Of a stretch of DNA of 64,000 bases, positions 30,173-41,564 are shown one piece after another. The notes under the pieces were generated by a model that worked only from the letters and a program-made list of their open reading frames with translations, did not search any database and was not told the DNA's origin. The stretch covers positions 32,421,377 to 32,485,376 of the forward strand of contig JAKSZU010000016.1 of NCBI GenBank assembly GCA_026018925.1. Reading direction: 5' to 3'. Origin of the DNA: Tupaia tana. Its lineage: Eukaryota; Chordata; Mammalia; Scandentia; Tupaiidae. Position numbers and translations under genes: made by a program. Positions within the stretch are counted from its first letter, which is position 1, and each line of letters begins with the position of its first letter.

Positions 30173-31014
30173 AAGAAGATATAACACTTATAAATATCTA
30201 TGCGCCTAATACAGGGGCACCCAAATATGTGAAGGAAAGACTGTTAGATCTAAAAGGAGAGACAGACTGCAATACAGTAATTACTGAAGACCTCAATGCT
30301 GCACTATCCCCTCTGGACAGATCATCTAGACAAAAAATAGATAAAGAGATAAAGGATCTGAACGATACCATAAATCAAATGGACTTAACAGACGCCTATA
30401 GAACTTTCCATCCAAAAACCATGAGAAACACTTTTTTCTCACCCCCACATGGAAACTTCTCGAAGACTGACCACATCATAGGGCACAAAGCAAGCCTCTA
30501 CAGATTCAAAGGCACAGGAACTATATCCAGCATCTTCTCCAACCATGATGAAATTAAACTTGAGTTTAATTTCAAGAGAAATCCTCAAAAATACTCAAAT
30601 ACATGAAAACTAAGTAACCTACTCCTGAATGACTCCACAACTACTGAAGAAATGAAGACTGAAATCAAAAGATTCATGGAAGCCAATGACAATGAGGATA
30701 CAAGTTTCCATAGTCTTTGGGAGTCTGCTAAAGCAGTCATAAGAGGTAAGTTTATATCAATTAGTGCACATAAGAGGAAGACAGAAAGAAGGCAAATGGA
30801 ACACCTAACATCATGCCTTAGAAAATTGGAGAAGCCACAGCAAAAAAATCCAAAAAACTCCATGAGAGAGGAAATAATAAAGATCCGAGCAGAAATAAAT
30901 GAAATAGAAAATAAACGAACTATTCAGAAAATAAATGAAAGTAAAAGATGGTTCTTTGAAAAGATAGATAAAATTGATACACCACTAGCAAGACTTATTA
31001 AGAAGAGAGAAAGG

Positions 31015-31277
31015 GGGAACCAGCAGTTAGCGTAATGGCTATGTCGCTGGACTCCCACGTAGTCGACCGCGGTTCACATCCCGGACCCGGTAGCTTAAAC
31101 TCATGCCGGGTGCATGTGCGTGCGTGCCCAAGATCCCGAGAGGAGAATGGAAGAGAAGGGATTGCGGCGTGACCATCCCCCCCTGGGGGGTGATTTCTCG
31201 CTCTCTGTCTCTATGTCTGTCTCTGTCTGTCTGGCGAGCGCACGTGCCCTATAGCAAAAACCTCTCCAAAAAAAAAA
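31015..31277 (+). mobile_element. L-type tRNA SINE in L1 ORF2, young
   Basis: Intact A box, B box GGTTCACATCC, CpG-rich. Perfect duplication AGAAGAGAGAAAGG at 31001-31014 and 31278-31291. Confidence 0.95.
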
Positions 31278-31916
31278 AGAAGAGAGAAAGGAACCAGGTG
31301 AATCAAATTTGCAATGAAGCAGGCAACGTAACAACAGACATAGTATAAATACAAAACATCATTAGAGGATACTATGAACAACTATATGCCAAGAAACAAG
31401 ACCATCTGGATGAGATGGACAAATTCCTGGACACATATAATCTACCAAGATTGAGCCAGGAGGGTATGGAAAGTCTGAATAGGCCCATAACAAGCCAGGA
31501 GATTGAATCAGTAATACAGAAACTCCCAACAAAGAAAAGCTCTGGCCCTGATGGATTCACCTCTGAATTCTACAAAACTTTCAGAGAAGAGTTAACCCCC
31601 ATTCTGCTCAAGTGATTTCTAAAGATACAAAAGGGTGAATCTCTCCCTAATTCATTCTATGAAGCCTCTATCACCCTTATCCTTCAAAGAGATAAGGACA
31701 GGACCAGGAAGGAAAACTATAGACCAATATCTCTGATGAATATAGATGTAAAGATTCTCAACAAGATACTAGCAAATTGTATCCAACAACTTATAAAAAA
31801 GATTATACATCACGACCAGGTAGGCTTTATTCCAGGAATGCAAGGTTGGTTCAACATATGCAAAACCATAAATGTAATACACCATATTAACAGGAAGAAA
31901 GATAAAAACCATATGG

Positions 31917-32104
31917 GGGCCAGCAAGTGGCATTGGTGGTTAAAGGCGCTGGATTTCCACATGGCTGACCATGGTTCGGGTCCTGGACCTGGTGGCCTGC
32001 TTTCATGCTTTCCCTTTCTCTCTCTCTCTGTCTATGTCTGATCAAATGAAATAATAATAATAATAATAATAACAAATGGAAATAAATAATTATTTTAAAA
32101 AGAA
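31917..32104 (+). mobile_element. S-type tRNA SINE in L1 ORF2
   Basis: Head GGCCAGCAAGTGGCATTGGT, B box GGTTCGGGTCC, tail (AATAAT)n. Perfect 21-bp duplication at 31896-31916 and 32105-32125 (begins AGAAAGATAAAAACCATATG). Confidence 0.96.
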
Positions 32105-32949
32105 AGAAAGATAAAAACCATATGGTCATATCAATTGATACAGAAAAAGCATTTGATAAGATACAATATCCCTTCATGATCAAGACTCTCAGAAAAATCA
32201 GAATAGAAGGGTCATTTCTCAACACAATAAAATCAATCTATGGAAAACCCATAGCGAACATCATCCTGAATGGAGAAAAGCTGAAAGCTTTCCCACTAAA
32301 AATGGGTACAAGACAAGGATGCCCGCTTTCTCCACTCCTTTTCAATACAGTACTGGAAGTCCTCACCAGCGCAATCAGAAAAGAGGAAAAAATAAAAGGC
32401 ATTCAAATAGGAAAAGAAGAGGTGAAACCCTCTCTATTGTCAGATGACATGATTGTATACATAGAAGATCCAATGGTTTCCATGGAAAAAAGTTTCTGGA
32501 AGTAATACACAAATACAGTAAAATTGCAGGATACAAAATCAATATATAGAAATGAATACCATTTCTATATACGAACAACAGGCAGACTGAGATAGAACTA
32601 AAAAAAAGTTATTCCATTTATCATAGCCACAAAAAGTATAAGATATTTAGCAATAAAGCTAACCAAAGAAGTTAAAGACCTCCACAAGGAAAACTATGAG
32701 AAGCTAAAAAGAAGAAATTGAAAATGACACAAAAAAGTGGAAGGACATCCCATGTTCATGGATTGAAAGAATTAATATAATCAAAAAGGCAATTCTACCC
32801 AAATTAATCTACATATTTAATGCAATGCTAATCAAAGTACCAGACACATACATTCTTCATAGATCTAGAAAAGAGAATCATAAACTTTGTCTGGACTCAT
32901 AGAAGATCCCGTATTGCCAAAGCAATTCTGCATAAAAAGACTGGAGTGA

Positions 32950-33203
32950 CGGGACCTGCAGTTAGCATAATGGCTATGTCGCTGGACTCCCATGTAGTTG
33001 ACCGCGGTTCGCATCCCGGACCCGGTGGCTTAAAACTCATGCCAGGCACGTGTGCATGTGTGCCCAAGATCCCGAGAGAAGAACGGAGGAGAAGGGATTG
33101 CGGCGTGGCCATCCTCCCTGGGGGGTGATTTCTTGCTTTCTGTCTCTCTGTCCCTCTCTTTCTGTCTGGTGAGCGCACGCGCCCTGTAGCAAAAACCTCT
33201 CCA
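32950..33203 (+). mobile_element. L-type tRNA SINE in L1 ORF2
   Basis: A box TAGCATAATGG, B box GGTTCGCATCC, almost no A tail (CTCTCCAAAAG). Flanks AAAAGACTGGAGTGA and AAAAGAAGAGTGGAGTGA. Confidence 0.92.
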
Positions 33204-33601
33204 AAAGAAGAGTGGAGTGAGCAGCATCTCACTTCCTGACCCAAAAATATACTACTACAAAGCTGTGGTAATCAAAAGAGCATGGTACTGGCATAGAAAC
33301 AGACATGTGGACCAATGGAACAGAATAGAGTCCTCAGAAATAAATTGCCAAACACACAGTCAACTGATTTTTGACAAGGGGTATCAGTCAATCCAGTGGG
33401 AAAGAAAAGTCTCTTCAGCAAATGATGCTGGAAAAACTGGATTTCCATCTGCAGAAAGATAAATCTGAACCCCTACCTCTCAGCTTTGACAAAAATCAAG
33501 TCAAGATGGAGCAAAGATCTAAATCTAAGACCTCAAACTATAAAACTGCTCCTAGAAAACACTGGGGAAACTCTGGGAGACATCGGGGTAGGGAAAGACT
33601 T

Positions 33602-33870
33602 TTTTTTTTTTTTTTGAGAGGTTTTTGCTATAGGGCGTATGTGCTCACCAGAAAGAGAGATAGAAAGCGAGAAATCACTCCCCAGGGGGGATGGCCACGT
33701 CGCAATCCCTTCTCCACGTCGCAATCCCTTCTCCTCCATTCTCCTCTCGGGATCTTGGGAATGCACGCAAACGTGCCTGGCATGAGTTTAAGCCACTAGG
33801 TCTGGGACTTGAACTGCGGTCGACTACATGGAAGTTCAACGACATAGCCATTAGGCTAACTGCTGGTCCT
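33602..33870 (-). mobile_element. L-type tRNA SINE in L1 ORF2, with internal duplication
   Basis: Reverse copy. CACGTCGCAATCCCTTCTC occurs twice in tandem near 33706-33744. Duplication GGGAAAGACTT at 33591-33601 and 33871-33881. Confidence 0.95.
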
Positions 33871-34128
33871 GGGAAAGACTTCTTAAATAAGACCCCCAAA
33901 GCGCAATCGATAATCGCTAAAATAGAAAAATGGGATTACATAAGACTAAAAAGTCCCTGCATGGCAAAAGACACAGTAATTAGTGTGAATCAACAGCCCT
34001 CAGAATGGGAAAATATTTTTGTAAATTATGCATCAGATAAGGGACTGATAACCAGAAAACACAAGGAACTCAAGCAGCTGTTTGGAAAAAAGATGATCAA
34101 CCCTATCAAAAGACGGGAGAATGAGCTG

Positions 34129-34171
<43 letters not shown>
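34129..34171 (+). repeat. 43-base poly(A) inside L1 ORF2
   Basis: A homopolymer sits in what was coding DNA, right after AATGAGCTG. No element body precedes it, so slippage expansion of a short A run (or a fully 5'-truncated insertion) is likely. Confidence 0.8.
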
Positions 34172-34173
<2 letters not shown>

Positions 34174-35400
34174 ACAAACCACTCTCTAAGGATGATATAC
34201 AAATAGCCAAAAGCATATGAAAAAATGTTCAACATCCCTCATCATAAGGGAAATGCAAATCAAAACAACGAGATACCACCTAACTCCAGTCAGAATGTCT
34301 AAGATTAAAAAAACAAAAAATGATAAATGTTGGCAGGGGTGTGGGAATGTAAATTAGTCCAGTCACTGTGGAGAACAATTTGGAGATTCCTCAAAAATCT
34401 ACAAATAGAACTACCATATGACCCAACAATCCCACTCCTTGCTATCTACCCAAAGGACAGAAGAATTCTTCATCAGAAAAGTGCTTGCACATCGATGTTT
34501 CTTGCAGCACTATTAACAACTGCTAAGACACGGAACCAACTGCCCCCAAACAGATGAATGGATTGAAAAACTGTGGCACATATACTCTATGGAATACTAT
34601 TCAGCCATAAAAACCAACAAAACCCTGGCTTTTGACAGAAAGTGAAAGAATATGGAAGATCTACTGTTGAGTGAAGCAAGCCAGGCTATGAAGGAGAGAC
34701 ATTGTATGTCCCCACTTAATATATACTGAGTGTCCGCACTCTATGACTGAAACTGATTGACTAAAGGATATACAAACACAGTAAATGGGTGTAAATACCA
34801 GATATAGTGTGTGTGGAAGAGAAGGGCCTGAGGAAGGAAATTTAGAAGAAAAATATGGAGGCAAAGCATTAATTGGACAAAGAAATGTGGTATTATCTGT
34901 TGAAGCTATTTTACAGTTTAATCAACTGGACTAGGGAGAAATTTTCCCATGTTGAAATATTCACTTTGTAAGCTAAATAATGTGATTGGAATGTATAAAA
35001 GAAAATGAAATTAAAAAAAAAAGACCCTGCTGGGAATACTGTATCTGTATGTCTCTATCTATCTATCTCTATTTCTCTCTCTTACTAATGAAACAAATAA
35101 AGAAAAAAAGTAATACCTGCATAAAAATAGCATATAAGCAGAAAAATGAAAGTTTGTTATTCCCTAACAAAAGGAACCATGTACATTAATTCTCAGAAGC
35201 AAAAAAGTGCAGGTATTTGGCTCCAGCATCAGAGTTAAAACAAGAAATGAGATGATTATCTGTTGATGATAATGTGTATGGTATCTGCAACTGGACTGGT
35301 GTGAAGTGTATTCATGTTGGATAAACTTACTTTTCAATTTTGTAGTGTTGCATAGCAATTGAATGTATAAAATAAATTAAAATTTAAAAAAAGAAAAAAA

Positions 35401-35590
35401 GGAGTTTGTTTTTTCTTTACCTGTTTCAGTAATCATAAATGATAGTATCAATATCAATATTGTATATATAATCTGGGATTACACAAATAAGGAATCGTGG
35501 AATATTCTATCATTTTCTCTATCCTGAGAACCAGAATTTTCAATATGGATTTAAGTATTTACTGACATGACATAAAAAGTAAAAACTCTG
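35401..35590. other. Spacer after the L1 tail
   Basis: AT-rich intron sequence; nothing recognised. Confidence 0.4.
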
Positions 35591-35846
35591 AGGCCAGCAG
35601 ATGGTGTTGAGGTTAAGGCAGCGGGATCCCACATGGATGACTAAGAGGTTCAAGTCCCAGATTCAGCAGCTTGAAAAAGATGCCAGTGCATATGCACACA
35701 TACCCAAAATCCGGAGAGGAAAATAAAGAAGAAAGGATTGTGGCAAGGCCATCCCCCCTGGAGGGTGATTTTTCGCACACCTCCTTTTCTATTTCTCTCT
35801 GGTGAACACATGTACCCTACAGCAAACTTAAAAAAAAAAAAAAAAA
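35591..35846 (+). mobile_element. O/L-type tRNA SINE
   Basis: AGGCCAGCAGATGGTGTTGA head, GGTTCAAGTCC, GAGGAAAATAAAGAAGAAAGG, CCTACAGCAAACTTAAAAAA. Target AGTAAAAACTCTG / AGTAAAAACCCTG on the two sides. Confidence 0.88.
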
Positions 35847-36018
35847 AAGTAAAAACCCTGTAGTCCTGGATTTGAATTGGAAATATCTTTATGAACACAT
35901 AAGGTATCCTTATCTTTTTTTCTTCGTGGTACAGGGGAAACTAGATAATCATATTCAGAAAAATGAAACTGAACCTTTATGTCACATTACTTATAAAAAT
36001 CACTTTGCAATGGATTAC

Positions 36019-36193
36019 TGATTATTTTTTTTATTTTATTTATTCATTCACTTATTTTATTTGACCAGAGAGAGACAAAGAGAGAAAGAGAGAGGAAAAG
36101 TGAGAAAGCAAGCCACCAGGTCCAGGACTCGAGCAGTGGTCCACCATGTGGGATTGTCCAGTGCCTTAACTACCATGCCACCTGCTGGTCCTG
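36019..36193 (-). mobile_element. S-type tRNA SINE
   Basis: Reverse copy. Perfect duplication CAATGGATTAC at 36008-36018 and 36194-36204. Confidence 0.93.
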
Positions 36194-36529
36194 CAATGGA
36201 TTACAGATTTAAACATACGACCTGAAAGTATAAAACTACCAGAAGAAAATATAAGAAAAAAGTGGTCATTGGTCTGGGCAATTAATTTTTAGATTTGACC
36301 CTCAGAAGAACAGGTAACAAAAGTTAAAGTAGACAAATGGATTACATGAAAATAAAATAGCTTCTGCACAACAGAGGAAACAATCAACGGAGTCAAGACA
36401 CAACCTACAGATAGGGAGAAAATATTTGCAAGCCATACATCTAGAAAGGAGTTAATATCAAAACATATAAGGTGTTCAATCCACTCTCTATATAGAAATA
36501 CAACAAACAATCTAAATAAAAAATGACAT

Positions 36530-36711
36530 GGGACTAGCAGATGGCATGGTGGTTAAAGGTGCTAGACTCCCACATGGCCAACCATGGTTCAAATCTCAGT
36601 CCTGGTGGCTGTTTTCTCATTTTCCCTCTAACCATCTCTCTGTCTCTCTCTGATCAAACTGGAAAATAATAATAATAAATAAAGTTAAATGAAAAATAAT
36701 TATTTTTTAAA
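36530..36711 (+). mobile_element. S-type tRNA SINE
   Basis: GGGACTAGCAGATGGCATGG head, GGTTCAAATCTCAG, CT tract, AATAATAATAATAAATAAAG tail. Confidence 0.9.
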
Positions 36712-36828
36712 ATGACCAAAGGTCCTGAGCAAACATTTTTCAAAAGAAGACATAAAAATGGTCAACACATATATGGAAAGATGCTTAATATCACTAATAA
36801 TTAGAGAAATGCAAATTAAAACCACAAT

Positions 36829-37092
36829 GAGGTCCAGCTGATGGTATGGTAGTTAAGGTGGCTGGATACCACATGGCCAACTAAGTCCCAGCAGCTTGAC
36901 AAACATGCCAGGTACATGTACATGTATATCCAAAGGTCCCAAGAGGAGAAAGGAGGACATGGGACTGATTATGGCTGTCCTTCAAGAGGGGTGCCTTCTT
37001 TCTTTCTCTTTCTCTTTCTCTTTCTCTTTCTCTTTCTCTTTCTCTTTCCATCTCTCTGCAGCAAGTGCACATGCCTTCTGGCAAATTAAAAA
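36829..37092 (+). mobile_element. O-type tRNA SINE
   Basis: GGTCCAGCTGATGGTATGGT head, GAGGAGAAAGGAGGACATGG body, expanded CT hexamer tract, CTTCTGGCAAATTAAAAAC end. Confidence 0.83.
36995..37051 (+). repeat. (TTTCTC)n hexamer microsatellite in a SINE
   Basis: About nine near-perfect TTTCTC units grown from the CT tract of the SINE at 36829-37092. Confidence 0.9.
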
Positions 37093-37154
37093 CCCACAAT
37101 AACTTATCACCTCAAATATGCTAGAATGATTATTACTAAAGAAAAAAAAGAAAG

Positions 37155-37535
37155 GTGCTGGACTCCCACATAGTTGACTGCCATTCAAGTCCCAGACCCG
37201 GCACCTTAAAATGCATGCTGGGTGCATGTTAGCATTTCCAAAATTCTGAAAGGACATAGAGCCGGCAGGTAGTGTGGTAGTTAAGGTGCTGGGAGTCCAC
37301 ATGGCTGAACATAGTTCAAATCTCAGACCTAGTGGCTTGCTCTCTCTTTCTCTCTTTCTCTCATCAAAATTAAATAATAATCAGATAAAATTAAATAAAT
37401 AATTTTTTTTAAAAATTCTGAGGACAATGGAGAAGGAATTGCAGTGTGGCCATCCTCCCTGGGGGGTGATTTCTTGCTTTCTTTCTCTCTGTCTCTCTGG
37501 TGAGCGCATGCACACTATAGCAAAAATCTCTCTTA
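37155..37535 (+). mobile_element. L-type tRNA SINE, 5'-truncated, split by an S SINE
   Basis: Starts at GGTGCTGGACTCCCAC, so the A-box half is missing. Resumes at 37412 with GAGGACAATGGAGAAGGAAT and ends CACTATAGCAAAAATCTCTC. Confidence 0.87.
37257..37411 (+). mobile_element. S-type SINE nested in an L SINE
   Basis: GAGCCGGCAGGTAGTGTGGT head, CT tract, AAATAAATAATTTTTTTT tail. Target AAAATTCTGAAAGGACA (37240-37256) / AAAATTCTGAGGACA (37412-37426). Confidence 0.9.
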
Positions 37536-37712
37536 GGGGCTGTCAGGTGCCATGGTGGTTAAGGTGCTGGACTCCCACATGGCTGACTATGATTCAAGTC
37601 CCAGACCGGACAGCTTGCTTCCTCACTTTCCCTTCCTCTCTCTCTGTCTCTCTTTGGTCAAATTAAGATAGTAATAATAACAAATGGAATTAAATGCATG
37701 ATTTATTCTTAG
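37536..37712 (+). mobile_element. S-type tRNA SINE
   Basis: GGGGCTGTCAGGTGCCATGG head, GATTCAAGTCCCAGACC, CT tract, GGTCAAATTAAGATAGTAAT tail. Confidence 0.9.
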
Positions 37713-37858
37713 AGAGAGAGAGAGAGAAGTAGCAGCAGCAGTACTGGCCAGGATGGAAGAAAAAGGAACCTCTGTACACCATTGGTGGGAATGTAAATTA
37801 ATACAGCTAATATGGAAAAACTCAATGGTGATTCCTTAAAAAAACTAAAATTACAGAG

Positions 37859-38082
37859 CTATGAGGTGGTGCCACAGTAAAATACAACATTCTATAAGGC
37901 AATCTCACACAGGAGGGTTCCCTGCAAGTCTGACGACCAACCTGAGTATGCTACAAGCACAACTGCCCATAATCTGGGGTTGACTGAAGGCTAGAGGTGG
38001 ATAGTAATGCTGGGCTCGTTCAAGGTACTCTCTCTCTCTCTCTCTCACTTATGAAAGAAATAAATAAACTTACCAAAAGAAA
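37859..38082 (+). mobile_element. SINE-like element, unassigned family, copy 2
   Basis: Shares with 23457-23680 the blocks CATAATCTGGGGTTGACTGA and ACTTATGAAAGAAATAAATA AACTT. A (CT)n tract precedes the tail. Confidence 0.55.
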
Positions 38083-39015
38083 AAACAGAATTACCATATG
38101 GTCCAGCAATCCTACTTCTAGGTATTTATTTACCCAAAAGATTCAAAATCAGTATGTCAAAGACATGTCTGTACATTCATATTCATCAGCACACTACTCA
38201 CAACAGCTAAAATAGGGAATCATCTTAAGTGTCTATCAAAAGACGAATGGATAAAGAACATGTGATATATATACACAATGGAATACTGAGCCCCAAATAG
38301 AAATTTTGTTATTTGAGATAAAATTGATGGAATGAGAGAACATTACACTAAATGAAATAAGTCAAACACAGAAAATCAAATATCACATTTTACATGTGAA
38401 ATGTAAAATAATTAGACTCAAAGCAGAAGGCATAATGGTGGTTACGAGAGACTGCAGGGGTTGGGAGACAGGGAGATGACAGTCAAAGCGTATAAAGCAT
38501 CAATGAGACAGGATGAAAAGTATTTTTTCCCCTTAGATATAGTGCACAGAGTGGTGAACATGGTAAAGAGCAAAGTAGTATACATTTCAATACCTTAGCA
38601 TAAGCAAAAAAAAGTAAATTTCAGATATTTTCAAAGCAAAAAAAAAAAAATAATAAGTATTTCAGGTGCTAGATGTTAGCTCAATTTAATTATGCTACAT
38701 TGTATTATAAATTATAACATCACTTTGTACCCCATAAATATATTTAATTTGTCAATTTACATTTAAGAAAAAATTTTAAGGACCCTTCACCAAGAAACCA
38801 AGGTTTTTTTTTTTTTAAAAAAAGATTGACTCCAAGTGTAAGATATGAATATATAAGATAAACCTAGAACATTTTGATACACCAGACATTAAAACACATT
38901 ATCAATGACTACTAGGTTCATGTCAAAAGGACTATAAAGCAACACTGAGTAAGCTGTTTCTGGCCAGATATGGGACAAATAAAGCTGCAACAAAGGCATA
39001 AATTGTAATGAATGA

Positions 39016-39272
39016 GGGACCAGCAGTTGGTATAATGGCTATGTCACTGGACTCCCATGTAGTCGACCGTGGTTCAAGTCCTGGATCCGGTGGCTTAAAT
39101 TTACACCAGGCATGTATGTGTGCATGCCCAAGATCCCGGGAGGAGAATGGAGGAGAAGGACTGCGGCGTGGTCATCCCCCAGGGGATGATTTCTTGCTTT
39201 CTGTGTCTCTGTCTCTCTCTGTTTTTCTGGCGAGTGCACGCACCCTATAGCAAAAACCTCTCCCCCCAAAAA
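39016..39272 (+). mobile_element. L-type tRNA SINE, young
   Basis: A box TGGTATAATGG, B box GGTTCAAGTCC. Perfect 15-bp duplication AATTGTAATGAATGA at 39001-39015 and 39273-39287. Confidence 0.95.
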
Positions 39273-39330
39273 AATTGTAATGAATGAATCCTAACAAATA
39301 TGCTTAAACCTAAAAGTTCAAAAAGATACA

Positions 39331-39450
39331 TATCAGGCCTAGGTTCAAGTCCTGGTCCAACCTAAAGACTGGTCATAGTGATATCAGCCTCTAACCTCAG
39401 CAAAACAGGAGGCTGAGGCATGAGGATCTGACATAACAAAAACTACCTTT
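39331..39450 (+). mobile_element. tRNA-7SL composite SINE, 5'-truncated
   Basis: Starts at the B box (TAGGTTCAAGTCCTGGTCC). The Alu-like part has CAGCCTCTAACCTCAGCAAA, ACAGGAGGCTGAGGCATGAG and GATCTGACATAACAAAAAC. Confidence 0.65.
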
Positions 39451-39638
39451 ATATATAGTATTTTCTATATACTGAATATATAAAAGAAAATAACTAGTCA
39501 CCTCAAATGACAGGAACTAATTATCTTAGAACTGGGACTATAAAATGAAAGAATCATGCCTTTTCTATCATTAAGTTGCTAAATAGTGGATGAACCTAGA
39601 AGACATCATGGTAAGTGAAATAAGAAGACAAATACTGT

Positions 39639-39827
39639 GGCATAGCTATGGTGCTGCATATCAGCTGATAATGCTACTTGAAGCCACGTGGAGGGCCTGG
39701 GTTCAATTCCTGGCCCACCCTACAAAGCTGTGCATGGTGGTGCACACCTGTAGTCCTAGGTACTCAGGAAGCTAAAACAGAAAGATCTTAACATAACGAG
39801 ACCCTGTGTTAAAAAAAAAAAAAAAAT
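39639..39827 (+). mobile_element. tRNA-7SL composite SINE
   Basis: tRNA-like left part with B box GGGTTCAATTCCTGG. The right part is clearly Alu-like: GTGCATGGTGGTGCACACCT, GTAGTCCTAGGTACTCAGGA and GAGACCCTGTGTTAAAAA. Best example of the composite in the window. Confidence 0.82.
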
Positions 39828-39828
39828 T

Positions 39829-39977
39829 AGAGACCAGCAGGTGGTGTGGTGGTTAAGGCACTGGACACTCTCACATGGCCAACCACGGTTCAAGTACCAG
39901 ACCTGGTGGCTTACTTTCTCACTCTCTCTCTCACTCTCTCTCTGTGTCTCTGGTCAAATTAAAATAAATTTTTTAAA
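39829..39977 (+). mobile_element. S-type tRNA SINE
   Basis: GAGACCAGCAGGTGGTGTGG head, GGTTCAAGTACC, CT tract, GGTCAAATTAAAATAAATTT tail. Sits at the A tail of the composite SINE. Confidence 0.9.
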
Positions 39978-40517
39978 AATTGACAAATATATGATTCTAC
40001 TGTAAGAGGCACCTAGACTAGACACATTCATAGAAATAGAAAATGTATGGTGGTGGCCAAGGGCTAGGAGAAGTGGCACATGGGGAGTTGTGCTTAATAG
40101 GTACAAAGTTCCAACTGGAGAAGATAAAAACACTCTGGAGATGAATGGTGATGACCACAGCACACTAATGTGAATGTACCTAACACCACAGAATTGTTTG
40201 CATACCTAAAAGTGGTTTAAATGGACAATTTTACATTATATGTATTTTATAGTAAAAATCAGCTACTTTGGGCATCATTTACACTATCCTAAAGTACTCC
40301 TCTGGTTCCAGAATGTCATAAAAAGAAATGAATGAATTGCAGCTTTTCCATTTTCTATAAGAAATGAGAGACCAAAATTACTTAAGCACCTCTTTAGAAC
40401 CTTCATGAATTTAAGGATCAACACGTAAAATCAGGAAGTATGAAAGGAACTCTGCAGTGGGACCACTGTGCCTGATAAGTTTAGTTACTATTTCATAATC
40501 AAAAGTTATACATGTCC

Positions 40518-40772
40518 TGGGACCAGCAGTTGGCATAATGGTTAAGTCACTGGACTCCCATGTAGTCAAACGCGGTTTGAGTCCCGGATTCGGTGGCTTA
40601 AACTCACGCCGCACACGCGTGTGTATGTGTGCTCAAGATCCTGAGAGGAGAAGGAATTGCAGCATGGCCATCGCCCCTGGTGGGGTAGGGGGTGATTTCT
40701 CACTTTCTGTCTCTCTGTGTCTTTCTGGCAAGCGCACATGCCCTATGGCAAAAACCTCTTCAAAAAAAAAAA
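40518..40772 (+). mobile_element. L-type tRNA SINE, young
   Basis: A box TGGCATAATGG, B box GTTTGAGTCCC. Duplication AAAAGTTATACATGTCC (40501-40517) / AAAAGTTATATATGTCC (40773-40789). Confidence 0.95.
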
Positions 40773-41036
40773 AAAAGTTATATATGTCCAATAAACGTTT
40801 CCACACATCGTAACAAACAGGTATGTCTGCATAATGTTCATATTAAAAACACTCAACAACTCACACACTGCTTCCAACATAAAGAGCAATCAATTCATAT
40901 TAATAAGGGGGAAGGAAATGAGCAACACTAATTTTTCTTTTTGTTTCCAAGGTTTTCTTTTTTTGTTCCCCAAATCAATTGTTGTCTTTTATTATCTTTA
41001 ATATATCATAAAATGGCCTTAGAAATCATTGAGCTT

Positions 41037-41302
41037 TGGGACCAGCAGTTGGTGTAATAGCTATGTCACTGGACTCCCATGTAGGCGACTGTGGTTCAAG
41101 TCCTGGACCTGGTAGCTTAAACTCACGCCAGGAGCATGGGTATACGTGCCCAAGATCCTGAGAGGAGAATGGAGGAGAAGGGATTGCAGCATGGCCATCC
41201 TCCCTGGGGGGTGATTTCTCGCTTTCTGTCTCTCTCTCTGTCTTTCTGGCAAGCACACACGCCCTATAGCAAAAATGTTTCCAAAGAAAGAAAGAAAGAA
41301 AA
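41037..41302 (+). mobile_element. L-type tRNA SINE in the RPL9 copy
   Basis: A box TGGTGTAATAG, B box GGTTCAAGTCC, (GAAA)n-type tail. Target AAATCATTGAGCTT (41023-41036) / AAATCATCAAGCTT (41303-41316). Confidence 0.94.
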
Positions 41303-41410
41303 AAATCATCAAGCTTGTTACTATAGCTGGAAAACTCTTAGATCTTACTCATCAGCCTGCTGAACTATATACCCTTTTCAGAGACATAGATACCATTTAA
41401 GAATTTTCTC

Positions 41411-41564
41411 TTTTTTTAAATTATTTATTTACTTTTATTTATTTATTTTAATTTGACCAGAGAGGGACAGAGTGAGAGAGAGAGAGAGAAAAAGTGAGAC
41501 TCGGACCACGGTTGGCCATGTGGGAATCCAGTGCCCCCAACTACCATGTCACCTACTGGCCTCC
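41411..41564 (-). mobile_element. S-type tRNA SINE in the RPL9 copy
   Basis: Reverse copy with (TTTA)n tail complement and GA tract. GAGACTCGGACCACGG joins the GA tract straight to the tRNA head, so the GCCACCAGGTC part is deleted. Confidence 0.9.

Larger units (their letters stand above)
28993..34729 (+). pseudogene. L1 ORF2 remnant (endonuclease and reverse transcriptase)
   Basis: ORF2 makes the nicking endonuclease and reverse transcriptase. The ATG at 28993 starts MANLKV...LNVNGLNSPIKRHR, the endonuclease N-terminus. NIYAPNTGAP lies at about 30190-30220 after the RPL26 insertion. RT blocks appear at 31415-32505 ([28 protein letters not shown], and SDDMIVY in place of the usual FADD). C-terminal blocks are at 33220-34560 ([24 protein letters not shown]). 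A stop falls at about 31613-31615, and there are frameshifts and seven insertions. Confidence 0.88.
27115..35400 (+). mobile_element. Near full-length L1 (LINE-1), inactive
   Basis: Order is 5' UTR (to 27763), ORF1 (27764-28947), ORF2 (28993-34729), and a 3' UTR with AATAAA at 35371-35376 and an A-rich tail. Without the nested insertions it is about 6.3 kb, typical for L1. Nested inside are SINEs at 28082, 29084, 31015, 31917, 32950 and 33602 and the RPL26 retrocopy at 29649. Frameshifts, stops and A-run expansions kill both frames. Confidence 0.9.
35930..38790 (+). mobile_element. Older L1 3' half, carrying many SINEs
   Basis: AAACTAGATAATCATATTCA, ATGACCTGAAAGTATAAAAC-type ORF2 DNA, AGAATTACCATATGGTCCAG (about 38087), AATGGATAAAGAACATGTGA, then a 3' UTR (ATGGTGGTTACGAGAGACTG) to about 38790. 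At least seven SINE insertions split it. Confidence 0.78.
39590..40262 (+). mobile_element. Old L1 3' UTR fragment, split by two SINEs
   Basis: GATGAACCTAGAAGACATCA, AAGTGAAATAAGAAGACAAA, ATGGTGGTGGCCAAGGGCTA and CTAAAAGTGGTTTAAATGGA match L1M-type 3' ends in order. Confidence 0.72.
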
